Of a stretch of DNA of 53,071 bases, positions 37,771 through 47,089 are shown one piece after another. A program made the translations under genes and the position numbers. Origin of the DNA: Candidatus Sulfotelmatobacter sp. (GTDB lineage Bacteria; Acidobacteriota; Terriglobia; Terriglobales; Acidobacteriaceae); the NCBI GenBank assembly GCA_030041215.1, contig JASHOH010000023.1:1-53071 (forward strand), given 5' to 3'. Under the pieces are notes generated by a model, which was not told the origin of the DNA, did no database searches, and was given only the letters and a program-made list of their open reading frames with translations. Each line of letters begins with the position of its first letter. Position 1 is the stretch's first letter.

Positions 37771-38981
37771 CAGTAGAAATCCGCGATGCTCTTCACTACC
37801 CAGCGCTGCTCTTCTTCTGTAAGTTCTGGAAACATTGGCAATGCCAGGACTTCTTTCGCGGCGCGCTCAGCTTCGGGAAAATCCCCAGCACCATAACCGA
37901 GATATGAAAAACAGGATTGCAGGTGAAGAGGGATCGGATAATAAACCTCAGTTCCAATCTTGCGCGCGGTGAGAAACTCGCGCAGTTCGTCACGGCGGTA
38001 GGCGCGAACCACGTACTGATGGAAGACGTGATGAGCTAGTGGCGCGGTGAAAGGAAGTTGGATAGGTGCGGAGTCCTCGGGTTGATCGCGGTTGGAAATC
38101 AACCTCGCTTCCGCGAACAATCGGTCATAGGTTGCTGCGCGCTCGCGCCGGGCTTCGTTCCATTCCTCTATGTGTTTCAGCTTGACGCGCAAAACAGCGG
38201 CTTGAATTGCATCGAGGCGGCTGTTCCATCCGAACTCTTCATGAACGTAGCGGCTGGGGCTGCCATGATTGCGCAGCCGGCGCAGGTGTGCGGCTAGTTC
38301 GGCCTCGTTCGTAGTCACCGCACCTGCCTCGCCATAGGCGCTGAGATTTTTTGTGGGATAAAAACTGAACACGGCTGCCACGCCCATTGATCCCGCACGT
38401 CGATCACCCCAGCGCGCTCCGATAGCTTGGGCGGCATCTTCAATAAGCTGTAATCCAAACTGTTCAGCCTGCCGCCTCAAGGAATCCATGTCGGCGCATT
38501 GTCCATAAAGATGGACCGGGAGCAGCGCCACCAACTTGCTCCTCCGCCGCTCGCCCAGAAACGATTCAACCTGCCTGGGGTCCAGGTTGAAGGTGCGTGG
38601 GTCGATGTCCACGAAAACCGGGTGGGCGCCCGCCCGCACAATGGAGCTGGCCGAAGCGAAAAAGCTGAAAGAGGTAGTGAGAACCTGGTCTCCCGGTTGG
38701 ATCCCGGCAGCAGCCAAAGCCAGCCAGAGAGCGTCTGTGCCCGACGCGCAGCCCACAGCCTCGCGAACGCCACAATAGGCGGCCAGTTCGCGCTCGAGGG
38801 CCTCAACCTCCGAGCCCAGAATGTACTGTTGAGAGGCACAAACCCGCTCGATCGCGGCGAGCACATCGTCTCGGATTTGCACGTATTGCCGGCGAAGATC
38901 GAGCAAGGGGACGGCGCTTGCCAGTGCCGCCTCCTCAGTTGCTGAAAGCCGCTTGAGCGAACTTAGGTTCTTCGACGGCAT
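37767..38981 (-). CDS. DegT/DnrJ/EryC1-family PLP aminotransferase
   Basis: The 404-residue product is a sugar-aminotransferase-type enzyme: PLLDLRRQYVQIRDDV at the start, CASGTDALWLAL, EDAAQAIGARW and the PLP lysine K211 in FSFYPTKNLSAYGEAGAV. The family transfers an amino group to keto-sugars used in lipopolysaccharide or exopolysaccharide, and the typical nucleotide-sugar partners are not nearby. The N-terminal first 20 residues are extra. It is convergent with the SH3 lipoprotein gene, sharing a CTAG stop overlap, and divergent from the TonB receptor. Confidence 0.92.
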   Translation of the reverse strand: MPSKNLSSLKRLSATEEAALASAVPLLDLRRQYVQIRDDVLAAIERVCASQQYILGSEVEALERELAAYCGVREAVGCASGTDALWLALAAAGIQPGDQVLTTSFSFFASASSIVRAGAHPVFVDIDPRTFNLDPRQVESFLGERRRSKLVALLPVHLYGQCADMDSLRRQAEQFGLQLIEDAAQAIGARWGDRRAGSMGVAAVFSFYPTKNLSAYGEAGAVTTNEAELAAHLRRLRNHGSPSRYVHEEFGWNSRLDAIQAAVLRVKLKHIEEWNEARRERAATYDRLFAEARLISNRDQPEDSAPIQLPFTAPLAHHVFHQYVVRAYRRDELREFLTARKIGTEVYYPIPLHLQSCFSYLGYGAGDFPEAERAAKEVLALPMFPELTEEEQRWVVKSIADFYC

Positions 38982-39340
38982 TTGGGAGGTGGGAAGGCCG
39001 ATTGTAACAGGATTCCTAATATTTCTAACCCATGAAAGCCGATCCCTCGAGTCAGAGGCAGTGCAGTCACAATGAGGCGGCTCAGCGCGCGGTTAGTCTA
39101 CAGAAAATCATAGGAATCGTCGGGCGGAACTTCCAATTTGGGTAAATTGTTTGCCCTAGACAACTCACAAACCATTGAGACAGTGGATGTTAGCCAAACA
39201 TAACTTTTGGACTAAGACTTGCTCCTCTTTTAGGTTCCATTGTGTCCGTATTCCCAGGCTTCAGTTCGTTCTTGTTACAAAATTGTAGTTCAAGAGTGAT
39301 TCAAACGATCAAGCATCGTTCATTTACCGGAGACACAACT
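38982..39340. other. Intergenic region upstream of the TonB receptor
   Basis: This 359-base region separates the divergent DegT and TonB-receptor genes. It has a higher A+T content than the flanks, as expected for a promoter region, but I found no convincing -35/-10 pair or operator. The first 33 codons of the open frame that starts at 39242 are not signal-peptide-like, so they are treated as noncoding. Confidence 0.45.
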
Positions 39341-42300
39341 ATGAGTCGTCTACACAAGTGCGGAATATTTGTCCTTTCGCTCTTCTCGGTACTCCTGCTT
39401 ATTTCCGCCGTGTTTGCTCAGGAAACGACCGGCGGTTTGCAAGGAACAGTAAGAGATCCCAGCGGCGCTGTGGTTGCCAAGGCCTCGATCGTGCTTACTG
39501 GTACCACGCTGTTGGGCGAGAAGACCCTCGAAACCGACAGCACCGGCTATTATCGCTTCGCCAACCTGCCGCCCGGTGTTTACACGGTGACAGCAAAGGC
39601 GGCTGGATTCGCGGAGCTGAAACGCGAAGGCATCCGAATCGAGATCGGTCACTTGCCCACGCTCGACCTTACGCTTTCGGTCGGCGCAGCGGGAACCGTG
39701 GTTGAAGTCACCGGCGCGGCGCCGGTGATTGATGTCACTACCACCACGAACTCAACCAACGTTACCAGCGACGTGTTGGATAACGCACCTCACGGCTACA
39801 GCTTCCAGTCGGTGATCCAATACGCGCCCATGGCCCGGAATGAACCTTTGTCCGGCAATCAACTCTTGGCTGGCGGCACCGGCGGCGCTATTCCCGGCAG
39901 CAGCAGCAATGGCTTCGCTAACGGGTACATGATTGGCGGCGCGGCGGACTCGGAGAGTTCCTATCTCGTCGAGGGGCAGGATACCGAGGACATCTCTGGC
40001 GGGGCTTCCCGCGCCCAGGTGCCCTTCGACTTCATTCAGGAAGTACAGGTCAAGACTTCAGGTATCGAGGCCGCATACGGCGGCGCCCTGGGCGGCGTGA
40101 TTAACGTTGTCATGAAGAAGGGCAGCAACGGCTACCACGGTTCCATCTATGGCTCTTATGAGTCCGCCGGTATGGACGGTTCTCCGTACGCCATCTTGCG
40201 TTACGATCCGGTTCCAGTCAGCTACGCGCCGGATCCCGATTCGCAGATCTACCAACCCAGGAGAGACAGCTACACGTTTCTTCAGCCCGGCGGCACCATC
40301 GGTGGGCCCATCCTGAAGGATCGCCTGTGGTTCTTCCTGGGATTTGAGCCTTTCCTCTCGTATCGCGGCAGAACGGTAAACTTTACCCCAGCCGTCTACC
40401 CAGGGAATTCATCGCTGGGAAACCAGTTATTTAGCCAGGATACCCAGCAGTACTACGGCACGGCCCGCCTGGATGGCACGCTGACGCAAAAGATCCGCGT
40501 TTTCGGGTCGTGGCTGTATCAATACCAGCGCCAGAACGGTGCCAACCTGCCCGGCGCAGATCCGATCGCGAGTCAGGTGGCACAGAACTACCTGAACACG
40601 TACATTAACACCCCATTACAGGCATACTCCCACGGCATCGGCTATTCTCAGCCGAACTCCACCTATAACACTGGCGCTGACATCACCATAACGCCGAGGG
40701 TGGTTTCTACAACCCGCTTCGGATATTTCTTTATGAACTATCACGATTTCGGCTGGCCCACCACCGGTGTTGCCTCCTTTGTCGTAGGAACAGGAACACC
40801 GCCGGGGGTAACTCTCGATAACGCGGGTAAGGTGATGCCGACCCCGCTATTGTTGCCAAGCGCATACACCAATGCGTACGACGCCAGCTACAGCGAAGTC
40901 AACGCCAGTAAACACTATCAGTTTAACGAAGACGTCGCGTTCTTCAAGAGCGGCTGGGCGGGAACTCACAACTTCAAGTTCGGCTACCAGCTCAATCGCA
41001 TGACGAACATAATTAATCAGCACGGCAATGTACCTCTAGCGGTCTTAGTCGCCATCCCGGAATCGTTGGTTCCCGGCATCGGCTGGCCGCCGGTTTCGCC
41101 CTTCGGCATCGGCAACTGCGCCGCATTGACGGCGGAGTGGGGCGGATGCGTCGGCGAGTACGGTTACGGTTACAGTAACGACTTTGCGACCATCCTGAAG
41201 AACTCCGCAGGCCAATATGTGCCCGCCGCCGACTGGAACCATGCCCTGTTCGCACAGGATGCGTGGACGATCGGGCACGGGCTGACTCTAAACGTCGGTC
41301 TCCGTATTGAGAAAGAAAGTCTGCCTGTTCCCCCGGGGATCGGAATTCCGGGGGTTCGATCGATCGATTTCGATTGGGGTGACAAGATCGAGCCACGGCT
41401 GGGGGCTGCCTGGGGATCACACAACGGCAAGATGAAAATCTTCGGCAGCTATGGCGTTGTCAACGATGTCATGAAACTGTTGCTCGCCCAGAGCTCGTGG
41501 GGCGCGCAGCTCTGGAACCAGTGCGGATATCCTCTGGGTCCAGATTCCAGCGGCACGTTCAATTACTCTGACGTAACTTTCCAGTTCATTCCCAACCTCG
41601 AGCGTGCGTGCCCAACAGCCGCACCGACCGTCGGGGCGAACTTTGTCAATGGGGTGATACCGGCGGTCTTCACTGACACAGCCACCGGCATCTCGTTGAT
41701 TGAAAACACCAACTACCGGCCCGAGGAACCGGTCGTGCCGAATTTGAAACCCTATCGGCAGCATGAGTTCGTCGCCGGTGTTGACTACCAGATCTCCAAG
41801 GACTTGGCCTTCGAAGCGCGTTATGACCGCCGTCGCCTCGACCACATCATCGAGGATGCTTCACTGTCCGCTCCTGGATATTTCGAGTACTACAATATTG
41901 TCAATCCGGGTCAGGGCGTGAACAGCACTCTCGAGGGCTACGCCAGCTACCTGAGATCTCTTGGCGCCGACTATGGCATCGGGGTTCCGGCGTTTGATCC
42001 AACTGACCTGTTTGACGCGGCAGGTACATGTCCGACATGTATCAACCCGCAAGCTGTGCGTAACTACGACGGCCTGGAATTCCGGCTTACCAAAAGCACG
42101 AGCCACGGCTGGGCGGGATTGTTCAGCTACACGTGGAGCAGCCTGTGGGGCAACTACACCGGCCTGACGACCACCGACTTCATTGACGCCGGCGTCACCG
42201 GACGCAACTCGCCTGATACGACCCGTGCGTTTGACGAGCCGTTCTACTACTTCGCGTATACTGGCAAGTCCAATAACGGCCCCTTGCCGACCGATCGTCC

Positions 42301-42916
42301 CAATGCTTTGAAGGGCAATGTTTACTACACCAAGCCATGGAAGCTTGGCACGTCGACCATCGGCCTGTTCCAGGTTGCCTACCAGGGCAGTCCGGTAAGC
42401 TCATCCGTTGACGTCGGCTTGGGAAATGGCGTTGACCCTGTAGAATCGACCTACATCTGGGGCCGCGGCAACTGGGTAGATGCGACTACCAATGGTACTG
42501 CGACCGGTACTGTGCTGGGCAACGTGTACTCCCGCCGCACGCCGTGGTTCACCCAGACGGACTTGAACGCGCAGCATTCGTTCAAGGTCAACAAGAACAA
42601 TGACCGCCAGCAGCTCACCATCCAGGGGACTTTAACCAACCTGCTCAACCAGCGCTCTGTAATCGCTTACTGGGCGAGCGTCAACTCGGATTACACCGGG
42701 TCTGCGTTGTTCTATGACCAAATCGAAAATGGCGCTGTTTATTACAAGACCGTTGAAAGCGGTTACAACCCGCAGGCGCAGATCACGGCACAGAATACGG
42801 TCTGCTTCCCCGGGGCGACGTTCGCCTGCCCCGTGCCCCTGAACTCGCACTACGGTTGGCCGAGCGTCTGGCAGCCGTCGCGTAACATTCGTATTGCGGC
42901 GAAGTTTACGTTCTAA
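39341..42916 (+). CDS. Oar-like TonB-dependent receptor with carboxypeptidase-regulatory domain
   Basis: The 1191-residue product has a signal peptide (MSRLHKCGIFVLSLFSVLLL, cleavage after AVFA). A carboxypeptidase-regulatory-like Ig fold follows (TTGGLQGTVRDPSGAVVAKA to about residue 110), then a plug (VTGAAPVIDVTTTTNS, IQYAPMARNEPLSGNQ) and a long outer-membrane beta-barrel ending in IRIAAKFTF with the terminal phenylalanine. This is the Oar-like group that is very abundant in Acidobacteria. It is thought to import or sense large polymers such as polysaccharides; the ligand is unknown. The ATG at 39341 has CGGAG upstream. A strong terminator follows the stop. Confidence 0.93.
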   Translation: MSRLHKCGIFVLSLFSVLLLISAVFAQETTGGLQGTVRDPSGAVVAKASIVLTGTTLLGEKTLETDSTGYYRFANLPPGVYTVTAKAAGFAELKREGIRIEIGHLPTLDLTLSVGAAGTVVEVTGAAPVIDVTTTTNSTNVTSDVLDNAPHGYSFQSVIQYAPMARNEPLSGNQLLAGGTGGAIPGSSSNGFANGYMIGGAADSESSYLVEGQDTEDISGGASRAQVPFDFIQEVQVKTSGIEAAYGGALGGVINVVMKKGSNGYHGSIYGSYESAGMDGSPYAILRYDPVPVSYAPDPDSQIYQPRRDSYTFLQPGGTIGGPILKDRLWFFLGFEPFLSYRGRTVNFTPAVYPGNSSLGNQLFSQDTQQYYGTARLDGTLTQKIRVFGSWLYQYQRQNGANLPGADPIASQVAQNYLNTYINTPLQAYSHGIGYSQPNSTYNTGADITITPRVVSTTRFGYFFMNYHDFGWPTTGVASFVVGTGTPPGVTLDNAGKVMPTPLLLPSAYTNAYDASYSEVNASKHYQFNEDVAFFKSGWAGTHNFKFGYQLNRMTNIINQHGNVPLAVLVAIPESLVPGIGWPPVSPFGIGNCAALTAEWGGCVGEYGYGYSNDFATILKNSAGQYVPAADWNHALFAQDAWTIGHGLTLNVGLRIEKESLPVPPGIGIPGVRSIDFDWGDKIEPRLGAAWGSHNGKMKIFGSYGVVNDVMKLLLAQSSWGAQLWNQCGYPLGPDSSGTFNYSDVTFQFIPNLERACPTAAPTVGANFVNGVIPAVFTDTATGISLIENTNYRPEEPVVPNLKPYRQHEFVAGVDYQISKDLAFEARYDRRRLDHIIEDASLSAPGYFEYYNIVNPGQGVNSTLEGYASYLRSLGADYGIGVPAFDPTDLFDAAGTCPTCINPQAVRNYDGLEFRLTKSTSHGWAGLFSYTWSSLWGNYTGLTTTDFIDAGVTGRNSPDTTRAFDEPFYYFAYTGKSNNGPLPTDRPNALKGNVYYTKPWKLGTSTIGLFQVAYQGSPVSSSVDVGLGNGVDPVESTYIWGRGNWVDATTNGTATGTVLGNVYSRRTPWFTQTDLNAQHSFKVNKNNDRQQLTIQGTLTNLLNQRSVIAYWASVNSDYTGSALFYDQIENGAVYYKTVESGYNPQAQITAQNTVCFPGATFACPVPLNSHYGWPSVWQPSRNIRIAAKFTF

Positions 42917-42936
42917 CTTTGCAGCAGAAACAATTT

Positions 42937-42968
42937 CGGGAGGTCCGAATGGGCCTCCCGATTTTTTT
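42937..42968 (+). terminator. Rho-independent terminator of the TonB receptor gene
   Basis: CGGGAGG (42937-42943) pairs perfectly with CCTCCCG (42954-42960) across a 10-nt loop, followed by A and seven T residues. It lies 20 nt after the stop at 42916. The opposite orientation lacks a T-run, so it serves mainly the plus strand. Confidence 0.9.
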
Positions 42969-42995
42969 GCTTCGTTTAATTGCAAGTCGCTCATG

Positions 42996-43769
42996 CTACT
43001 TCCCGAACACGGGGTAATGGCTCGCCGCGCCCATAAAGAACAGCAGCACGATCGATAAGAACGCATTGGCCCGGCTCGCCAGAAAGGCCTGCCGCGCCAT
43101 CGCCTTCGCTTTTTCCGGCATGGCCGTGCCATTCGCAGCGTTGTCTCGCGTCCATTGAATCAGCCGTTTCTGAATGCGCCAGATCACTCCCCAGACATTG
43201 AGCAGCATCACCCAGCCAATGCCGCCGCCAATGCCAATGGAAAGCAGGCGGTTGCTCTCCCAGCCATGGTTGTTCAGCCTCAAGAACAGACACGCAGCGG
43301 CCGCGACTATTACGGCATACACCACAGCAATAAATGCGCCTTTATCGAGAATGCCTTTCCCAGGGACCAGGCAGGCGTAGAGGATTCCCCAAACTACTGT
43401 CCAGATCAGAAAGAAGCTGCCCATCGGCAGTCCAGACGACGCGGTAAAGCCTTGGTTCTGGGCATTATGCACATCGGCCGCCACGATTTGCCCAAAATAG
43501 ATGAGTCCCGCCAGTACCGTTACCGCCGCCGACATGCGGAACCACCACAGCGCCCGCGTCATCAGTGCCGGCATGACTTTGCCCTTGGTGGTGGGGTCGA
43601 GTTCTTTCATCAGCGGCACATTCACCAGATTGAAGAAGTAAAGCAGGCCAATCCACGTGATGCCGGCCACAAAGTGAATCCAGCGGAGGAGCATCAGCCA
43701 GTTGGTGTCCACATCGCCTGGAATGTGAATTTGCGGTCCCAACAACGTCAGTACAATCGAAATTGCCAT
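42996..43769 (-). CDS. Urate-oxidase-N (PuuD-like) membrane protein without cytochrome domain
   Basis: The 257-residue product has seven or so hydrophobic segments and matches the N-terminal membrane domain of PuuD-type urate oxidases: LMLLRWIHFVAGITWIGLLYFFN with a conserved histidine, MTRALWWFRMSAAVTVLAGL, GMLLNVWGVIWRIQKRLI-type helix and ARQAFLASRANAFLSIVLLFFM. PuuD carries a C-terminal cytochrome c domain; none is present and no cytochrome gene is adjacent. It may need a separate electron acceptor or have another role. It is convergent with the TonB receptor and divergent from hfq. Confidence 0.78.
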   Translation of the reverse strand: MAISIVLTLLGPQIHIPGDVDTNWLMLLRWIHFVAGITWIGLLYFFNLVNVPLMKELDPTTKGKVMPALMTRALWWFRMSAAVTVLAGLIYFGQIVAADVHNAQNQGFTASSGLPMGSFFLIWTVVWGILYACLVPGKGILDKGAFIAVVYAVIVAAAACLFLRLNNHGWESNRLLSIGIGGGIGWVMLLNVWGVIWRIQKRLIQWTRDNAANGTAMPEKAKAMARQAFLASRANAFLSIVLLFFMGAASHYPVFGK

Positions 43770-43957
43770 AATGTCTCCAAGAACCCTGCATTTGCTACTG
43801 CCGGAACGCTGTTAGCGAAAGATACATTTTCACCAAAATTGCTCGCCGGGATTGTACACGACACACCGTCGCTCGTGGGTCCTCCGCCCGAAGTCGGCTA
43901 TTCTGAGGTCCCGGCATCCCGTTGGCGCTGGGCGGCAAACTTTCCCCAACTTCTCGG

Positions 43958-43986
43958 TTGAAAAGCGAAGAACAACGCCGTATCGT
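43958..43986 (+). promoter_or_regulatory. Possible hfq-hflX promoter
   Basis: TTGAAA (43958-43963) and TATCGT (43981-43986) are separated by 17 nt, upstream of hfq in an otherwise gene-free 391-base region. The implied 5' leader is about 165 nt, long enough for regulation; no specific structure was identified. Confidence 0.35.
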
Positions 43987-44160
43987 ACTCTGAGCTACCT
44001 GCCGGGTGGCGCTGCCGTTCAAAATCAGGGCAGTCGACAGGCAGGCTGTCCCCCCGTGTTCGTTGCTGGCGGAAGCAAGGAACATGCTGTTTCTTTAAGC
44101 TTGCCCTTATGTGGGACGGGCGAGCGGATGGATTGCAGTGAAAAGAAAAGGAGATCGGCT

Positions 44161-44490
44161 ATGGATAACAGCAAGCCGGCACAGAACATCCAGGATTCCT
44201 TCCTGAACACGGCCCGCAAGGAGAGATTGAGCATCACGATTTACCTTCTGAGTGGGGTAAAGCTGACGGGCCGCATCCGTTCCTTCGACAAGTATTCCGT
44301 AGTGCTGGAGGCCAACGGACAAGAGCAATTGATCTTCAAGCACGCCATCTCGACCGTAGTGATGGGCCGGGTGACGTCGCACGGAGCACATGTGGGGCAT
44401 GGGGAGAGCAAGAGCGGGAGTGCGAACAATGTTTCCACTCTACCGGCGCCTGCGGCGACCGCGGCCAGCGCCGCCAGTTCCGAAGGGTAA
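44161..44490 (+). CDS. hfq: RNA chaperone Hfq
   Basis: Hfq is a ring-forming hexamer that helps small RNAs pair with mRNAs. The 109-residue product has the Sm1 motif region [41 protein letters not shown] and the Sm2 motif FKHAISTVV, matching YKHAIST of E. coli. A long Ala/Ser/Gly-rich tail (about residues 75-109, [13 protein letters not shown] then [12 protein letters not shown]) follows. AGGAG lies 7 nt before the ATG at 44161; the longer frame upstream is not protein-like. It is followed by hflX 12 nt later, a conserved pair. Confidence 0.95.
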   Translation: MDNSKPAQNIQDSFLNTARKERLSITIYLLSGVKLTGRIRSFDKYSVVLEANGQEQLIFKHAISTVVMGRVTSHGAHVGHGESKSGSANNVSTLPAPAATAASAASSEG

Positions 44491-44502
44491 GGCCTTTTCG
44501 GT

Positions 44503-45960
44503 TTGCGCAGTTCTCATCCCAAGAAGAGCCTCGAACTCACGCGCCTGAGTGGACGTGCGTCTTCCGGCATGGAGGACCCACGCGAACGCGCTTTTCTGGT
44601 CGGAATCGATGTGCGCACGCGCGGGCGGGGTGGTGCACTAACGGCGCAAGCACAGGCGGCGCGCGATGCTGCCTCTGGAAGCGAAAGCGCCCGAAGTACT
44701 GCATCGGCAAGAACCGCCAAGCCGAGCGTTCCGGAATTCGATGCGGAAGAATCCCTGGCAGAGCTGCGCTCGCTTGCCGAAAGCGCGGGAGCAGAAATTG
44801 CTGGTGAAATCCTTCAGCATCGTGACCGTTTCGATCCCGCTACTTTGATTGGCTCCGGCAAGCTCGAGGAAATTGCCGGCACGGCCGCGTCGGTAAGTGC
44901 CGATCTGCTTCTCTTCGACCACGATCTCAGCCCCTCGCAGCAGCGCAATATCGAAAAGATCGTTCACCGGCGCGTGATCGACCGTACTCAGCTTATTCTC
45001 GATATATTTGCCCGCCACGCCCGCACGCGCGAAGGCCAGTTGCAGGTCGAGCTGGCGCAATTGCAGTATCTGCTGCCCCGCCTTGCCGGACGCGGCATTG
45101 AAATGTCGCAGCTTGGCGGCGGTATTGGCACCCGCGGTCCCGGTGAAACTCAGCTGGAAACCGATCGCCGAAGAATTTACCGGCGCATTCGCCACGTCGA
45201 GCAGCAACTGGAAAACGTTCGCCGGATTCGGTCGCAGCAGCGGCAAAGAAGGGAATCGGTGCCGGTGGCGACGGTCGCGCTCGTCGGATACACGAACGCA
45301 GGCAAGTCAACTTTGTTCAACGCGCTCACGCGCGCCGGAGTTTTGTCATCGCCGAAAATGTTCGCGACGCTCGATCCCACGATTCGTGCGGTCACTTTGC
45401 CCTCGAAGCGGAAGGTACTGTTGTCTGACACGGTTGGTTTTATTAGAAATCTCCCGCACACGCTGGTTTCCGCATTTCGTGCGACGTTGGAAGAAGTGCA
45501 GCGTGCATCGCTCATCTTGCACGTGTCCGACGCCAGCAGCCGGCTTTCGGCCGAGCAGGATGCGCAAGTCGAGTTGGTTCTGAAGGAACTGGAAGCGGGA
45601 AAAAAACCTAGGTTGCGCGTGATGAATAAGGTCGATCTGCTCGATGAAGAAGTAGCGCAGAAACTAATGAATGACGCGCGACGCGAGGAAGCGCACCGCA
45701 ACGGTTCAGCGCCTATTTATGTTTCTGCGGTGGAAGGCACAGGCCTCGATCATCTGCTTGCACGAATTGACGCGATGATCGGGGAAGACCGCATCAGCCG
45801 CGTGCATGTGCGCGTGCCGCAGAAGGAAGGGAAAGCTCTGGCTATGCTTGAAGCTAAGGCACGGATTTATTCGCGGGCGTATAGGGATGGCGCGGTTGAG
45901 TTGGAGGTGGAGGCACCGGAGTCGGTGGTGAGAAGAATAAGGGAGTGGGTGGTAGCCTAG
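44503..45960 (+). CDS. hflX: Ribosome-associated GTPase HflX
   Basis: HflX splits stalled 70S ribosomes and rescues translation after stress. The 485-residue product has an N-terminal HflX domain ([40 protein letters not shown]), then [19 protein letters not shown] and a GTPase domain: G1 GYTNAGKS (262-269), G2 ATLDPTIR, G3 [12 protein letters not shown]4 NKVDL, G5-like SAVEGTG. A Gln/Ala/Ser-rich stretch (about 43-78) inserts in the N-domain. The TTG at 44503 lies 12 nt after hfq; the ATG at 44569 would remove 22 residues and is also possible. Confidence 0.93.
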   Translation: MRSSHPKKSLELTRLSGRASSGMEDPRERAFLVGIDVRTRGRGGALTAQAQAARDAASGSESARSTASARTAKPSVPEFDAEESLAELRSLAESAGAEIAGEILQHRDRFDPATLIGSGKLEEIAGTAASVSADLLLFDHDLSPSQQRNIEKIVHRRVIDRTQLILDIFARHARTREGQLQVELAQLQYLLPRLAGRGIEMSQLGGGIGTRGPGETQLETDRRRIYRRIRHVEQQLENVRRIRSQQRQRRESVPVATVALVGYTNAGKSTLFNALTRAGVLSSPKMFATLDPTIRAVTLPSKRKVLLSDTVGFIRNLPHTLVSAFRATLEEVQRASLILHVSDASSRLSAEQDAQVELVLKELEAGKKPRLRVMNKVDLLDEEVAQKLMNDARREEAHRNGSAPIYVSAVEGTGLDHLLARIDAMIGEDRISRVHVRVPQKEGKALAMLEAKARIYSRAYRDGAVELEVEAPESVVRRIREWVVA

Positions 45961-46003
45961 TTGCACGTCTTTATCTTTTCGCTGGAAGCCAGCGGACCCG
46001 TGT

Positions 46004-46648
46004 TCAGAAGTCTTCGCCAACCCGGTCGAGTTCTTCAATTCCCAGGATCGAGTTGTAGAGCACGCTGCTTGGATTCGCGCTCTGGGGCAGTCCGTAATAG
46101 AGTAGGCCGATATCTTTCGTGACTATCTTTCGTAGTCGCGTTTCCGGCAAATTAGCGTCCGAGGGCTCCCCAGCGTAGTGCAGACTCATGCGGGCGGTCG
46201 ATACGACGGCCGCGCGCGCGTTTGCGATTCTCCAGCCGAAGGCGAATTGCCAGTTCTGCGAGGTTGGGTAGATGTCTTCGGAAGTGAAGCCTATCAGGAT
46301 TGCCTTCGGGTCGGTAGCATGTTCGGGAACGCCCCTTCGCACACTGGCAACCAGGTTCTCGGCCATCAATTGCTGGCGGACCTGATCCCGCGTCGCAGGA
46401 TCCGCCGGAATGCTGTTTAGGACGGCGATGTCGAGTTTGTATTTTTGTCGGTAGTACTGAACCAGCGGCTGAAGTTGCGCGGCGGGAAAATCGGCGATCG
46501 GGACAAAATAAATCTTGCTGCCTTCAACCTGAGGAGCGAGCGAAGCCGAGGCGCTGGCTGGCTGTGACGATAATCTCGAGTAGGCTAGCCAGCCCAGGAT
46601 TAGGGCGATCCCACAGACCAACACAGTTAATATACGGTTCACGCTCAC
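46004..46648 (-). CDS. Archaemetzincin-like protein lacking the HExxH motif
   Basis: The 214-residue product starts with a membrane anchor or signal peptide (ILTVLVCGIALILGWLA). The rest resembles archaemetzincins in layout: ILIGFTSEDIYPTSQNWQFAFGW (compare the family's GLTDVDLY...FVFG), NARAAVVSTARMSL (compare VAVVSLARL), then a C-terminal ILGIEELDR near the end. Where archaemetzincins have HExxHxxGxxH, this protein reads VTKDIGLLYYGL (176-187), so the zinc site is lost. It is probably a non-catalytic relative; I judge this from pattern only. It is convergent with hflX and has the ATG at 46648. Confidence 0.6.
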   Translation of the reverse strand: MSVNRILTVLVCGIALILGWLAYSRLSSQPASASASLAPQVEGSKIYFVPIADFPAAQLQPLVQYYRQKYKLDIAVLNSIPADPATRDQVRQQLMAENLVASVRRGVPEHATDPKAILIGFTSEDIYPTSQNWQFAFGWRIANARAAVVSTARMSLHYAGEPSDANLPETRLRKIVTKDIGLLYYGLPQSANPSSVLYNSILGIEELDRVGEDF

Positions 46649-46795
46649 TCCTTAGACGCGCGGTTTATCTCACATGCCTTTCGGATTAAAGCACGAAGTA
46701 ATGAAAGGGTAGGCAAGGAAAAAGCGGTTGGGGGTTACGAAGGTCTAATAGGCAGGAACTTTGCCCGTTTTCCGCAGATCGTCAGCCAAAATTTA

Positions 46796-46890
46796 AAAGG
46801 GCCGGCAACCAAGAAGCGGTGACATTCCTTGGCTATCGGCCCTTTCGATCCTGAATTGGATCGGAGGTGATACTTATATGCTAAACCTCC
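46796..46890. other. Compact three-hairpin element with a hidden Shine-Dalgarno
   Basis: Three adjacent hairpins are visible: AAAGGGCCG (46796-46804)/CGGCCCTTT (46837-46845) with an inner CCAAG/CTTGG stem; CGATCC/GGATCG (46846-46863) with a 6-nt loop; and GGAGGT/ACCTCC (46863-46868 with 46885-46890), whose loop contains an ATG (46878). On the minus strand the first hairpin is followed by TTTTAAATTTT and could be a terminator. The rest of the 441-base gap between the archaemetzincin-like gene and atpF shows little else besides the atp promoter. Confidence 0.6.
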
Positions 46891-47000
46891 CAGCGTGGAA
46901 GTCAAGGCTTTGTTGCAGGTTTTTGCATGGTGCACAAAACTGCGCCAGGCTGCCTGTTCACCTTCTTCTGCGCCATGGCGTATTGACCAACTCCTTCTAA
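46878..47000 (+). CDS. Possible 40-residue small protein
   Basis: An ATG at 46878 follows GGAGGTGAT with a 6-7 nt spacer, the strongest Shine-Dalgarno in the region, and opens a 40-codon frame (MLNLPAWKSRLCCRFLHGAQ then NCARLPVHLLLRHGVLTNSF). The peptide has no recognised domain. The Shine-Dalgarno can pair with ACCTCC inside the frame, so it may be silenced or be a leader peptide. It may not be a real gene; the alternative is that the hairpin belongs to a minus-strand RNA. Confidence 0.3.
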   Translation: MLNLPAWKSRLCCRFLHGAQNCARLPVHLLLRHGVLTNSF

Positions 47001-47017
47001 TATTCCGCCCCTCTGCG

Positions 47018-47046
47018 TTGACATAACCCCCAGCGCACGTTAGACT
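47018..47046 (+). promoter_or_regulatory. Likely ATP synthase operon promoter
   Basis: TTGACA (47018-47023) and TAGACT (47041-47046) are 17 nt apart and lie 44 nt upstream of the first atp gene at 47090. This is a perfect -35 with a 4-of-6 -10 box. The predicted transcription start, near 47053, gives a leader of about 37 nt. Confidence 0.65.
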
Positions 47047-47089
47047 TAACAGTTTTCATAGCCCTCTTTTATCCTGATCATAGCCATCC

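Noticed and set aside
46735-46935. 66-codon minus-strand frame in the atp upstream gap
   Set aside because: It runs through the hairpin element, has no Shine-Dalgarno and no domain.
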